A DNA stretch of 64,000 bases, taken from assembly GCF_047263945.1 (NCBI RefSeq), contig NZ_JBLAVB010000002.1:186001-250000 (forward strand), written 5' to 3'. The first letter of the stretch is position 1; every line of letters starts with the position of its first letter. A program made the position numbers and the translations under genes. This document shows, piece by piece, positions 1 to 8,423 of the stretch. This stretch comes from Rhodospirillum sp047263945 (GTDB lineage Bacteria > Pseudomonadota > Alphaproteobacteria > Rhodospirillales > Rhodospirillaceae). The notes under the pieces were generated by a model. The model did no database searches. It had not been told where the DNA came from and saw only the letters and a program-made list of their open reading frames with translations.

Positions 1-54
1 CGTTTGAACGCAAGAAGAGCGGCGTGGGTTTCAACCCGCGCCGCTTGGTATAAG
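1..54. repeat. Right end of R5 repeat (cut by window edge)
   Basis: This matches the right part of the roughly 142-bp elements at 21031-21174 and 33190-33330: CGTTTGAACGCAAGAA, then an inverted-repeat segment GCGGCG-TGGGTTTCAACCC-GCGCCGC, ending CTTGGTATAAGCC. The left part lies outside the window. No coding potential is evident. Confidence 0.75.
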
Positions 55-65
55 CCTCTGACATT

Positions 66-140
66 GAAGCAAATCGTCACGCCTGCGGCGTGCGTTCCGC
101 CCGTGGCAATCTGTTCCGGATTGCTCAGGATTTGCTCTAA
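66..140 (-). repeat. R2 repeat, GAGCAAATC-ended element
   Basis: Its reverse complement begins TTTAGAGCAAATCCTGAGCA and ends GTGACGATTTGCTTC. It matches the element at 53493-53566 over about 74 bp with only a few differences. The ends form a short inverted repeat (AGAGCAAATC / GATTTGCT) and the interior holds the palindrome-rich GCACGCCGCAGGCGTG. The second hairpin that follows the 53.5-kb copy is absent here. Confidence 0.75.
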
Positions 141-151
141 AGAAAGGGGAG

Positions 152-223
152 GATAGGGGGCGTCTGCCCCCAAATGGGCTTGGGCAATCGCCCAAAAAAG
201 ACGAAACACTGTTGTGTACCGTG
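152..223 (-). repeat. Partial R1 repeat (GTACACGACAG family)
   Basis: Read on the minus strand it starts CACGGTACACAACAGTG and runs through TTTCGTCTTTTTTGGGCGAT. This is the same as the left end of the complete copy at 33767-33922. The GC-rich right end seen in full copies is missing. It directly adjoins a fragment of the R3 hairpin family at about 224-255. Confidence 0.65.
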
Positions 224-256
224 TTTCATGGTCCAACTTGGCCTCGAAGACCCTTT
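224..256 (+). repeat. Remnant of R3 hairpin A
   Basis: TTTCATGGTCCAACTTGGCC-TCGAAGACCCTTTAA resembles the right arm of hairpin A at 39104-39167 (TTTCATGGCCCAACTTGATC-TCGAAGACACTCTAA). Only one arm survives, so it cannot form the full stem. It looks like a decayed copy nested among other repeats. Confidence 0.5.
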
Positions 257-331
257 AACCGACGCCGCGCGAAACCGCTGCGACAGAGAAAGTCGAATGG
301 CTTGGAAGAAGACCAAACGGTCTTGAAGAGG

Positions 332-406
332 TGGCTGGGGCGGCAGGGATCGAACCTGCGAATGGCGGTACCAAAAACCGCTGCCTTACCGCTTGGCTAC
401 GCCCCA
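332..406 (-). tRNA. tRNA-Gln (anticodon TTG)
   Basis: The reverse complement folds as a standard cloverleaf. The acceptor stem is TGGGGCG/CGCCCCA and the anticodon stem GCGGT/ACCGC holds loop TTTTGGT, giving anticodon TTG. The T arm contains GGTTCGATCC, and the 3' end is G plus an encoded CCA. The 75-nt length includes the CCA. It reads CAA codons, with wobble reading of CAG. Confidence 0.95.
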
Positions 407-524
407 ATCGCGGAAGACCGGGACCATAAAAGCAAATGATCTGCGGAGCAAGAGGGAGATGCGACCTTCTTGCTTCGGAAAGCCAAACTTTTCAAAAAAA
501 TTTGGCCCTGCAGGTGAAAAACGC

Positions 525-1856
525 CTATTTGGTCTGCGCGAGAACTGCGCTGAGAAAGCTCGTAGCGTTCTCTTTGAGCCCGCCAAGCCGCGTGCGCAGT
601 CCTTCTGCAGCCGCACCGACGACCGAAACACGTTCCGACGCGCTTCTGGAGAGACCCCGCGCATCCCCAATCGCCCGTGTCACCTCCGTGGTCGCCGACA
701 CAACTTGGTCGAGATTGCGCGCGATTTCCTCTTGAGCGGCCTGTTGCTCATGGACGGCAGCGGCCACTTGATCGGTGATCCCATCCAACTCCCGTACAGT
801 TTCCGCAATGGACCCGATTGCCTCTGCCGCTTCGCTCACGGCGTCACGAACCTGCGTGACGCGCTCTTGCACTCGGACAGTACCGCTAGCCGTCTGGTGA
901 GCCAGGGTCTTGACCTCGCCCGCAACCACGGCGAATCCCTTGCCCGCCACACCGGCCCGCGCGGCTTCGATCGTCGCGTTCAGGGCCAAAAGGCGTGTCT
1001 GACGGGCGATTTGGTCGATCATCACCGTCGCCTCGGCAATTCCTTCTGTCGCTTTGGTCAAGCGAGTCACGACCACTTCCAAACCGGCCGCCCGATCAGT
1101 GGCCGCCCGAGCCACTGTCGCAGCATGCATATTCTGCTTCGAAACCTCCCGCATGGACGCCGATATTTCTTCCGTCGCCCCTGCAACAGTTTCCATCGAA
1201 ACAGACGTTTCCGTGGCGCTTCTCTCCAAATCATCCAAACGCCGATCCAATGCCGAAGCGTCGCGGGACATCTCCTGAGCCTGAATATCAAGCGCTTCGC
1301 CACTTTCATCCAGGTCATGGGTCACCGTCAAAACCGTACCCTGGAATTGATCTGCATGGCCGCGAATGGCTTGACGCGCCTTCTCTTTTTCCTCGTGAAA
1401 ATACACATCCAGCACAGTGAGCATGTCGAGGTAGATCGCGCGAATAGAGGCATTTAAACCACGCGCGAGATTCTCCGCGTTCTTAAATTTGGCGCGTGCC
1501 ATCCGATCGGACAAACCACAGAGGACATGGGCATAGGCCGCGAAGTAGATATTTGGCGTCACCCCACGAAGGACATGAGCCTTACCGATACGCTCGGCCT
1601 GCTCACCGTGGGCTTGCCAGTCGCCTTGAAACAAGACATTCAGCCAATGGTTCCGCTGTGCCGCACGAGCCCGGGCGAGTGAGGCTTCGGATCCGAATAA
1701 ACCATAAAGTTCCGGCGACGCTTTAACCCCTCCGTAGAAATCTTCGAGGAGATCGTCAATAACGCTTTCAACGAATGGACGAATTTCTCGGAGATCATCG
1801 GTGAGCTTCACATCTGGCTTCAACAATGACGATATGAGACTTGCTTGGTACATCAT
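525..1856 (-). CDS. Globin-coupled methyl-accepting chemotaxis sensor (HemAT-like)
   Basis: This is a soluble chemoreceptor, 443 aa from the chosen start. Residues about 10-165 form a protoglobin sensor: the IGKAHVLRGVTPNIYFAAY motif places the predicted proximal haem histidine at His94. The C-terminal half is a long coiled coil with the conserved tip RQTRLLALNATIEAARAG followed by GKGFAVVAGEVKTLA, typical of MCP signalling domains that bind CheA/CheW. I see no transmembrane helix, signal peptide or HAMP, so it should act in the cytoplasm as an oxygen or other gas sensor. An upstream TTG at 1874 is in frame, but the tandem ATGs at 1856/1853 follow a GAGG ribosome site. It stands alone, next to AT-rich DNA. 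Confidence 0.9.
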   Translation of the reverse strand: MMYQASLISSLLKPDVKLTDDLREIRPFVESVIDDLLEDFYGGVKASPELYGLFGSEASLARARAAQRNHWLNVLFQGDWQAHGEQAERIGKAHVLRGVTPNIYFAAYAHVLCGLSDRMARAKFKNAENLARGLNASIRAIYLDMLTVLDVYFHEEKEKARQAIRGHADQFQGTVLTVTHDLDESGEALDIQAQEMSRDASALDRRLDDLERSATETSVSMETVAGATEEISASMREVSKQNMHAATVARAATDRAAGLEVVVTRLTKATEGIAEATVMIDQIARQTRLLALNATIEAARAGVAGKGFAVVAGEVKTLAHQTASGTVRVQERVTQVRDAVSEAAEAIGSIAETVRELDGITDQVAAAVHEQQAAQEEIARNLDQVVSATTEVTRAIGDARGLSRSASERVSVVGAAAEGLRTRLGGLKENATSFLSAVLAQTK

Positions 1857-2603
1857 CCTGGCCCTCGATCCCAAATCGCAATGCGATTGAAGAGTCTCAA
1901 AAATGAAAAATGAGGAGTGGCTTCAATTTATTCAGAACTTCGTAGAAACACGCCTTCACCTTTTTTAGTTAAAGACACTCCTATCTTTAACCGCATTTCT
2001 AATACCAGCCCCAGGGACTTGAACCGACTTGATTCAATGTCGATCCATGGCCCTACATACTAAGTACCATTTTCAAACAGAGACGCAAGAGCACGTATTC
2101 CGTGAGAACAAATTGTCTCATAAATTGATAGACGTCATTTTTAAATGACCCTCACTTACTCTTTTCTGATTTTTAGTAATTTATTATTGCATTATGAAAG
2201 GTCAGTGCGGTCAGCTGAATATAATGAAATGGCAATTAGACAGGCACAATGCGATGCAGAATGAAACGGAGGTTTTTCGGTTCGATTCGATGGTCCTGAA
2301 ACGGGGGACTCTAAAATTTATAAAGCGTTCTTTCCAATGCGTTATAGGTAGACAGAGCGGTTTCCAAAAACGCAACACATCTTTTTAGCTATGAGTAATC
2401 ACAACAAAAAGAATGTACCCTCGTTCTATACCATATGAGAGCCGCAAAGCCCCGCCCTCGCCAAGCAATCTCGACCAAGACTTTCGTCATATAAATCAAT
2501 CTATTATGACGCATTGCGAAAAGGAGCCGACCAACAAAACCACCTGCCATGCATTCTTGGAATGGCAGGTTTTCCAAATTTTCATAGGTGAAGCCAGGCG
2601 GCT
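1857..2603. other. AT-rich intergenic region without a recognised gene
   Basis: About 750 bp with clearly lower GC than the flanking genes. Short open frames at 2194-2388, 2413-2631 (plus) and 2389-2577 (minus) lack convincing ribosome sites and show no familiar protein features. I see no tRNA or known RNA motif. It probably carries the chemoreceptor promoter at its left side and the ispE terminator at its right side. Confidence 0.6.
2543..2569 (-). terminator. Candidate ispE terminator hairpin
   Basis: A perfect 8-bp inverted repeat, CCTGCCAT / ATGGCAGG, encloses an 11-nt loop. On the minus strand the stem is followed by GTGGTTTTGTTGG, a modest T-rich tract, 35 bp past the ispE stop. On the plus strand it is followed by TTTTCC, so it may work in both directions. 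The T tract is weak. Confidence 0.5.
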
Positions 2604-3524
2604 TTACCTGCTTAAATTAAGAGAGGGTTGAATTTCTGAGGTTTGGGTGACGAGAGGTGCAGCGGACACCCACCATCCCGACTTCTCTTCCCCAAGCGTG
2701 CGAGCTGCCTCGGCGCAGCTTTCGGCATCGGCGAACAAACCGAAGCAAGTGGCGCCACTCCCCGACATACGAGACAGGAGACAGCCGGGCGCATCCTCTA
2801 TCGCAGTCAGGACATCGGAAATCTCTGGCTCCACAAGGCGAGCCGGATCAGCGAGGTCGTTGGTCCGGAGTGCAAGGGCAGCGGCGAAGGCGCCCCCGTC
2901 CTCGGGCTCCTCTACCAGAGGATTGGCCGCAGAAAAGCCCGCCCTTCGCGCCTTGAACACCGCAGGCGTGGAGACCGGTTTCATGGGATTGACCAAAAGC
3001 AGCCAAGTTGGTGGCAGAACGGGCGCTGGAGTCAGAATTTCGCCGATCCCCGCCATGGTCACGGCTTCGCCCCGCAAGCAGACCGGCACGTCCGCCCCCA
3101 GACCTCGGGCCAGCTCCATATAAGCGCCAAGGGCACGATCCAGGCCCCAAAGGCGGTTCAAGGCACGCAGCGTTGCGGCGGCATCGGCCGATCCCCCACC
3201 AATCCCCGCAGCAACGGGCAGGCGCTTGATCAGAATCAAACGGGCGCAGACACGCTTCCCCGTGAGGTCAGCAAGCCGGTGGGCGGCGCGGCTGATGATA
3301 TTGTCCCCCTCCCCTTCCAATCCCTGAGCATTGGGCCCCGTGATCGATAGGGAAAAGTCCTCTGCCGGTTCCGCGATCAGGGTGTCGTGAACGCCCGAAA
3401 AAACCACGAGGCTTTCTAGCTCATGGTAGCCATCGGGGCGTTTTCCCGTCACATGCAGGGTCAAGTTAACCTTGGCCGGAGCAGCCTCGATCACGGCCTT
3501 GTCGGAGGGAGTGAAGACGGTCAC
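2604..3524 (-). CDS. ispE: 4-diphosphocytidyl-2-C-methyl-D-erythritol kinase
   Basis: A GHMP-family kinase that phosphorylates the 2-hydroxyl of CDP-methylerythritol in the non-mevalonate isoprenoid pathway. The N-terminus has the substrate-side motif APAKVNLTLHVTGKRPDGYH (about residues 15-34). The ATP-binding glycine-rich loop PVAAGIGGGSAD is at 103-114, and a C-terminal MSGSGATCFGLF motif is present. The chosen GTG start at 3524 overlaps the stop of the upstream TPR gene as GTGA and gives 306 aa, a normal length. The longer in-frame extension would run through the TPR gene and is rejected. Translational coupling with the TPR gene is likely. Confidence 0.95.
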   Translation of the reverse strand: MTVFTPSDKAVIEAAPAKVNLTLHVTGKRPDGYHELESLVVFSGVHDTLIAEPAEDFSLSITGPNAQGLEGEGDNIISRAAHRLADLTGKRVCARLILIKRLPVAAGIGGGSADAAATLRALNRLWGLDRALGAYMELARGLGADVPVCLRGEAVTMAGIGEILTPAPVLPPTWLLLVNPMKPVSTPAVFKARRAGFSAANPLVEEPEDGGAFAAALALRTNDLADPARLVEPEISDVLTAIEDAPGCLLSRMSGSGATCFGLFADAESCAEAARTLGEEKSGWWVSAAPLVTQTSEIQPSLNLSR

Positions 3525-5284
3525 CGCCCTTTTTTCCCGGCAGCGGTCTTGGAAGAAACCGGTTTGGGGGCGGTCAACCCCGTGTCGAGTTTCTTCTGCA
3601 AGTTCGCCGACAGCTCCGCGTCCTTCGACAGGTCCAGGGCCCGTTCCCACTGGAAGCGCGCTTCCAAACGGCGACCAACCATCCAATAGGCATCCCCCAA
3701 GTGATCATTGATGGTGGGATCGTCAGGCGTTTCCCGGATGGCCCGCTCCAGGGTAGTCACGGCTTCATCGTATTCGCCCAGACGATAGTGAACCCACCCC
3801 AGGCTGTCGATGATATACCCGTCCTTTGGCCGCTGAGCCACGGCCCGTTCGATCAGATCCTTCGCCCGTTCCACGTTAATTCCCTGATCAACCCAAGAAT
3901 ATCCCAGATAGTTCAGCACGAAGGGTTGCTCAGGGCTAAGCTCCAAAGCTTTCAGGAAATCGCTCTCGGCCTGGGCCCACCGCTCGGTCCGCTCGTTGGA
4001 GACCCCCCGCCCGAAGAACAGAGTCCAGTGCCGCGCGTCCGGTGTTCCTAGGCGCTTGATGGCCCGGGTATAAACGGCTGCGGCCTCCTCAAAACGCTCT
4101 TCCCGGCGCAGCAGGTCGCCCAGCTCGACCAGGGCATCCAATCTGTCGGGTCGACTGTCGGCGATTTTGGAATAAAGTGCGATGGCTTCATCCAAATGCC
4201 CCGCCGCGCCTTGGGTTTCCGCTTCAGCCAGGGAGGCCGCCAATTTCAGGCTCTCCCGGTGGTCCACGGACCGGTATGCGGCAATGGCCTCGTCATACCG
4301 CTCCTGCGCGGCCATCAATTGACCGAGAAGCAACTGGGCCAGGGGAAAGTCTGGCCGCAGGTGCAAGGCCAAGCGGACAAACATGGTCGCCGTCTGAAGA
4401 TCGCTTTCCGCAAGCAGGGCTGCCGTGCCGTAATGCAACTCGGCCATCCCCTGCGCGGCATTCGTCACTTCCAGGGGGGGAGGATCCTCTCCCTCGCCAA
4501 AGCCAACGATGGCATCGGCCAGCAGCAGGCTATTGGGAAAGCGGGTTGCGTAATTTGCGGCCAACTCGCGGGCTTCTGCGGCCCGCCCGTGACGCACCAG
4601 ATACCCCCCCGCCAATTGAATCCCCCGAAGGGAGGGTTGATCGCCGGATTTCAGATAGCTTTGGAAGAAGGTCTCGGCATCCTTATCCTTACCCATCATC
4701 TCGGCGATAAGGGCCGCGTGCTGGGTTTTTAGAGTGAGATAACCGGGGTTTGCGTCCAAACCATTCAGGGCCGCGATAGCGCCCTCATAGTCCCCCGCTC
4801 CGGCCTTGGCCCAGGCCTCCAGAACCGGGTTCAGAAAACCATTCAACCCCTGTTGTGCGGTTTTGCCGACCAGAGTCGCCAAATCGTCGAACTGCCCTTG
4901 CTTTGCCAAGTCAGCAGAGACGACCAGCGAGGCAATGGACGCACCGGGATCCAAGACCATCAGACGGGCGGCCAGGGGCGCCGCGCCAGAGACGTCGCCC
5001 TCCACAGTCGAAAAGAAATAGGCCCGCCGCAACAGATCAATGTTGTCTGGATCGTCCTCAAGGGCGAGCCTGTAGAAGGTCGCTGCGGCCTTGGTGTCCC
5101 CCACAGCTTCCGCGTGGCGGGCGGAGAGGTAGTTTCCCAGGGACGAGAAGCCGGTGTCTTCTGCAGACGGCTGGACCGCCAGATCCTGGCCACCGACGGC
5201 ACATCCCGCAGGAAGAACCGCCACAGACAGGGCCAGCGCCGTCCCAAGAAATGTCGACTTTGGACCCCGCCAATGAAACTGCAT
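3521..5284 (-). CDS. TPR-repeat protein, likely exported or lipoprotein
   Basis: A 587-aa tetratricopeptide-repeat protein. The N-terminus has a positively charged stretch, a hydrophobic segment (TALALSVAVLP) and an AGC that could be a lipobox, though the proline before it is atypical. The rest is TPR-like helices with recurrent patterns such as LGYSWVDQG and LGWVHYRLGEYDEAV. The start at 5284 (MQFHW) follows GAGG/AAGG; the longer frame to 5341 lacks support. It is coupled to ispE by GTGA overlap and lies downstream of the ETF-QO gene. TPR proteins scaffold other proteins; the specific partner is unknown. Confidence 0.85.
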   Translation of the reverse strand: MQFHWRGPKSTFLGTALALSVAVLPAGCAVGGQDLAVQPSAEDTGFSSLGNYLSARHAEAVGDTKAAATFYRLALEDDPDNIDLLRRAYFFSTVEGDVSGAAPLAARLMVLDPGASIASLVVSADLAKQGQFDDLATLVGKTAQQGLNGFLNPVLEAWAKAGAGDYEGAIAALNGLDANPGYLTLKTQHAALIAEMMGKDKDAETFFQSYLKSGDQPSLRGIQLAGGYLVRHGRAAEARELAANYATRFPNSLLLADAIVGFGEGEDPPPLEVTNAAQGMAELHYGTAALLAESDLQTATMFVRLALHLRPDFPLAQLLLGQLMAAQERYDEAIAAYRSVDHRESLKLAASLAEAETQGAAGHLDEAIALYSKIADSRPDRLDALVELGDLLRREERFEEAAAVYTRAIKRLGTPDARHWTLFFGRGVSNERTERWAQAESDFLKALELSPEQPFVLNYLGYSWVDQGINVERAKDLIERAVAQRPKDGYIIDSLGWVHYRLGEYDEAVTTLERAIRETPDDPTINDHLGDAYWMVGRRLEARFQWERALDLSKDAELSANLQKKLDTGLTAPKPVSSKTAAGKKGR

Positions 5285-5512
5285 ACCCTTGTCCTCGCCT
5301 AGCCTGGATGGAAAAGCGGGACCCCATCGAAGGTCCCACACCCGTTATTCAACGGAGATACAATAAAGCGGGATCAGGAAAAGTGGATACCGGTTTTCCA
5401 CCCCATCCCACTCAAAGTCTCAAAAGCGAACGCGCGATGCGCCGTGGATCCCATGGAATGCCGAGGCGACATCGCGTGTTCATGCACTCTTTACCCCATA
5501 TAGGGTGAACAA
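5285..5512. other. Intergenic region with R4 repeat and a long hairpin
   Basis: It contains the R4 repeat at 5377-5399. About 5426-5480 holds a second imperfect inverted repeat, GAACGCGCGATG ... CATCGCGTGTTC, just past the ETF-QO stop. That hairpin may end or protect the ETF-QO transcript, but no T tract follows. No gene is seen. Confidence 0.5.
5377..5399. repeat. R4 repeat, GGAAAAGTGG...CCGGTTTTCC
   Basis: GGAAAAGTGG-ATA-CCGGTTTTCC forms a near-palindromic core. Related cores are at 23071-23102 (in inverted context) and 61872-61897. This is a short intergenic motif family of the BIME/REP type. Confidence 0.6.
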
Positions 5513-7147
5513 TCACATATTCGGATAGTTCGGACCATCTCCACCCTGAGGCACCACCCAGTTGATGTTTTGGGTCGGATCCTTGATGTCACATGTCTTG
5601 CAGTGGACGCAGTTCTGGGCGTTGATTTGCAGCCTCTCTCCGCCCTTGACCTCATCCTCCACGAACTCATAGACGCCAGCCGGACAGAATCTGGCTTCCG
5701 GGCCACCGTATTCGGCCAGGTTCACCGACACAGGAACCGACGGATCCTTCAGGGTCAGGTGACAAGGCTGATCCTCGGCATGGTTGGTGTTGGAGATGTA
5801 GACCGAGGACAGCCTGTCAAAGCTCAGCACCCCATCGGGTTTGGGATAGGTAATCTTCTTTGCCGCATTGGCTTTTTTCAGACTGCTGTGATCCTCATGA
5901 TGGGCCAGAGTCCAAGGGGCGTAGCCGCGCAGCAAGAAGGTTTCCAGCGCGGAATAGGCAATCCCCATCAACAGACCGAACTTGAAGGACGGACGAATAT
6001 TCCGAACCTTCTTCAGTTCCCGCCAAACCCAGGTCTCGGACAGACGGTCCCGGTAATCGGCGACGGGGCCGGACTTGTCCGCAGCCAGATGATCGAAGAC
6101 CGCCTCTGCGGCGACCATGCCCGATTTCATGGCCGTATGGGTGCCCTTGATTTTGGGGACATTCAGGAAGCCCGCCGTATCGCCCACCAGCACGCCCCCA
6201 GGAAAGGACAGGGCCGGGATGGACTGAAATCCTCCCTCGGACAGGGCCCGGGCGCCATAGGCGATACGCCGCCCACCCTTCAGAAAGGGCGCAATGGAGG
6301 GGTGAGTCTTGAACCGCTGAAATTCCTCGAAGGGGGAAAGCCAGGGGTTGGCATAATCCAGGCCGACCACGAAACCGATGGCAATCTGGTTGTTATCCAG
6401 GTGGTACATGAAGGACCCGCCGTAGGTGTCCTGTTTCAGGGGCCATCCCACGGTATGGATGATCCGGCCCTGCTCATGGTTCTCGGCCGGAACCTCCCAC
6501 AGTTCCTTGATACCGATGCCATAGGTCTGGGGCTGGGCATCCTTGCGCAGGTCAAATTTGGCCTGGAGCTCCTTGGTCAGCGAGCCCCGGCACCCTTCAG
6601 CAAAGACGGTGACCTTGGCGCGCAGTTCCACCCCCGGCTCGTAGGCCGCCGTTTTCTCACCATTCTTATCCAACCCCATGTCACCGGTGGCGACACCGGC
6701 CACAGCGCCGGACTCGTCATACAGGACCTCGGCCGCAGCGAAGCCCGGATAGACCTCCACGCCCAGGGCTTCAGCCTGTTCGGCCAGCCAGCGGCACACA
6801 TTTCCCAAGCTGACAATGTAATTGCCCTTGTTGTGCATCTGCGGCGGTGTGGGCAGACGGATATGGTTCGGTTCCGTCAGGTACCAGAAGACATCGCCCG
6901 AGGCTTCCACGGTCAGGGGAGCACCCTTGTCCTTCCAATCTGGAATCAACTCGTCCAGGGCACGGGTTTCGATCACCGCGCCCGATAGAATATGGGCACC
7001 GATTTCCGATCCCTTTTCAAGGACGCAGACCGAGCAGTCCTTCCCGTTCTTTTCCGCCAATTGGCGCAGGCGAATCGCTGTGGCCAAGCCCGAGGGGCCA
7101 CCGCCGACGATCACCACGTCAAATTCCATCGACTCCCGTTCACTCAT
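5513..7147 (-). CDS. Electron transfer flavoprotein-ubiquinone oxidoreductase
   Basis: A 544-aa inner-membrane-associated FAD/4Fe-4S enzyme that passes electrons from reduced ETF (from acyl-CoA and amino-acid dehydrogenases) to ubiquinone. The N-terminal Rossmann motif VIVGGGPSGLA is at about 13-23. The C-terminal ferredoxin-like part carries Cys488, Cys513, Cys516 and Cys519 (NCVHCKTCDIKDP), the expected single cluster ligands. The ATG at 7147 is preceded by AAGGAAGGAACCCAGGA; an upstream in-frame extension to 7261 looks non-coding. Length matches the family. The monocistronic arrangement, upstream of the TPR gene, is inferred from the repeat-containing gap. Confidence 0.95.
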   Translation of the reverse strand: MSERESMEFDVVIVGGGPSGLATAIRLRQLAEKNGKDCSVCVLEKGSEIGAHILSGAVIETRALDELIPDWKDKGAPLTVEASGDVFWYLTEPNHIRLPTPPQMHNKGNYIVSLGNVCRWLAEQAEALGVEVYPGFAAAEVLYDESGAVAGVATGDMGLDKNGEKTAAYEPGVELRAKVTVFAEGCRGSLTKELQAKFDLRKDAQPQTYGIGIKELWEVPAENHEQGRIIHTVGWPLKQDTYGGSFMYHLDNNQIAIGFVVGLDYANPWLSPFEEFQRFKTHPSIAPFLKGGRRIAYGARALSEGGFQSIPALSFPGGVLVGDTAGFLNVPKIKGTHTAMKSGMVAAEAVFDHLAADKSGPVADYRDRLSETWVWRELKKVRNIRPSFKFGLLMGIAYSALETFLLRGYAPWTLAHHEDHSSLKKANAAKKITYPKPDGVLSFDRLSSVYISNTNHAEDQPCHLTLKDPSVPVSVNLAEYGGPEARFCPAGVYEFVEDEVKGGERLQINAQNCVHCKTCDIKDPTQNINWVVPQGGDGPNYPNM

Positions 7148-7323
7148 TCCTGGGTTCCTTCCTTTCAACCCTCGTTGGTCTTCGATCCAGCATGATTTTG
7201 ACCAAGGAACCCCGCGCCGTGCTCTCCCCACCCGGGCGGGCTCGAGCCCTTGATACCACAAAGCCGAGCCCTGTGAAAAAAATGCCTGGGCCTCGCTTCC
7301 CAGAGTGATACCTTGCCCGAATT

Positions 7324-8316
7324 ATGGCCACCGATCCACCCATCACCACCGCCCCATCCGAACAAGACGCCGCCGCCATTCTGCTGCGGTGGTACCTGGA
7401 CGCGGGTGTGGACGTGGGTATCGGCGAATACCCCCTGGATCGCTACGCCCTGACCACCGAGGCCCGGGAGCGCGCCCAACGGGACGGGGAGCGGAACCGG
7501 GCTGCGGCCCCACCCGCTCCTCGTGGCGGCGGTTCTGAGTCCAGGGGACGCTCCACAGGATTTGCGGGCCATCCTTCCACTGGCCACACTCCCATGGACC
7601 GCAGTCCCGGGGTGGGAGAGGATGACGACAGCCCGGCCAGCCAAGTGGAAACCCTGCGCGCCGCCGCCCATATGGCCTCGGAAGCGACCAGCCTGGAAGC
7701 CCTGCGCGCGACCCTGGACAGCTTCCATGCCTGCGCCCTCCGCCGAACCGCGACCAATACGGTCTTCGCCGACGGCAAGCCCGATTTCGGCGTGATGGTC
7801 ATCGGCGAGGCCCCAGGCGCCGACGAGGACCGCCTGGGCCTGCCCTTCGTTGGTGTCTCCGGCAAGCTGCTGGACGCCATGCTGGCCTCCATCGGCCTGG
7901 ACCGACGCCTGACCTATATCACCAACGTGGTTCCCTGGCGTCCCCCAGGGAACCGCAAGCCGACCGGCGACGAGGTGGCCCTCTGCCTGCCCTTCCTGGA
8001 GCGACATGTGGAGCTGGTCCGTCCCCGGGTCATCCTGGCGGTGGGCGGACTCGCCGCCCAGTCGCTGCTTGCCCGGACCGAGGGAATCACCCGGCTGCGG
8101 GGCCAATGGAAGGACTACGCCACGCCGGGTCTCTCCCGCCCGGTGCCCGTTCTGGCCACCTTCCACCCGGCCTATCTGCTCCGCACCCCTGCCCAAAAAC
8201 GCTTGGCCTGGAAGGACATGAGGACCCTGCGCGCCCGACTGGACAGCTTTGAGGCGCCCAATCATACCTCCCCCCTTGCCCACCAAACGACACCAACCGA
8301 TAGTTCGGGCCGATAG
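7324..8316 (+). CDS. Uracil-DNA glycosylase superfamily protein, family-4-like, with altered cluster ligands
   Basis: A 330-aa protein whose C-terminal two thirds match the UDG fold: MVIGEAPGADEDRLGLPFVG (about 158-177), a WRPPGNRKPT segment (205-214) and TFHPAYLLR near the end. Family 4 enzymes excise uracil from DNA and use four cysteines for a 4Fe-4S cluster. Here only two cysteines exist in the whole protein, Cys137 and Cys221. The positions that would hold the other two are Phe134 and Trp205, with the usual C-x2-C and C-x15-C spacing kept. Residues about 45-110 are a low-complexity linker. The last codons and the stop lie inside a 13-bp tandem repeat. Function as a glycosylase is inferred from the fold. 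Confidence 0.85.
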   Translation: MATDPPITTAPSEQDAAAILLRWYLDAGVDVGIGEYPLDRYALTTEARERAQRDGERNRAAAPPAPRGGGSESRGRSTGFAGHPSTGHTPMDRSPGVGEDDDSPASQVETLRAAAHMASEATSLEALRATLDSFHACALRRTATNTVFADGKPDFGVMVIGEAPGADEDRLGLPFVGVSGKLLDAMLASIGLDRRLTYITNVVPWRPPGNRKPTGDEVALCLPFLERHVELVRPRVILAVGGLAAQSLLARTEGITRLRGQWKDYATPGLSRPVPVLATFHPAYLLRTPAQKRLAWKDMRTLRARLDSFEAPNHTSPLAHQTTPTDSSGR

Positions 8317-8349
8317 TTCGGGCCGATAGTTCGGGCCGATAGTTCGGGC
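8298..8349 (+). repeat. Four perfect 13-bp tandem repeats
   Basis: CGATAGTTCGGGC is repeated four times without a mismatch (8298, 8311, 8324, 8337). The first copy and part of the second code for the last residues of the UDG gene, and the second copy supplies its TAG stop. The array ends about 75 bp before the lytic transglycosylase start, so it lies in the leader of that gene. Confidence 0.95.
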
Positions 8350-8423
8350 TGACACCTGCCACCCGGACGGATATAACCTGCTTCTTCGATCAACGAGAAC
8401 AGTGACCGGAAGGAGCAGGGACC

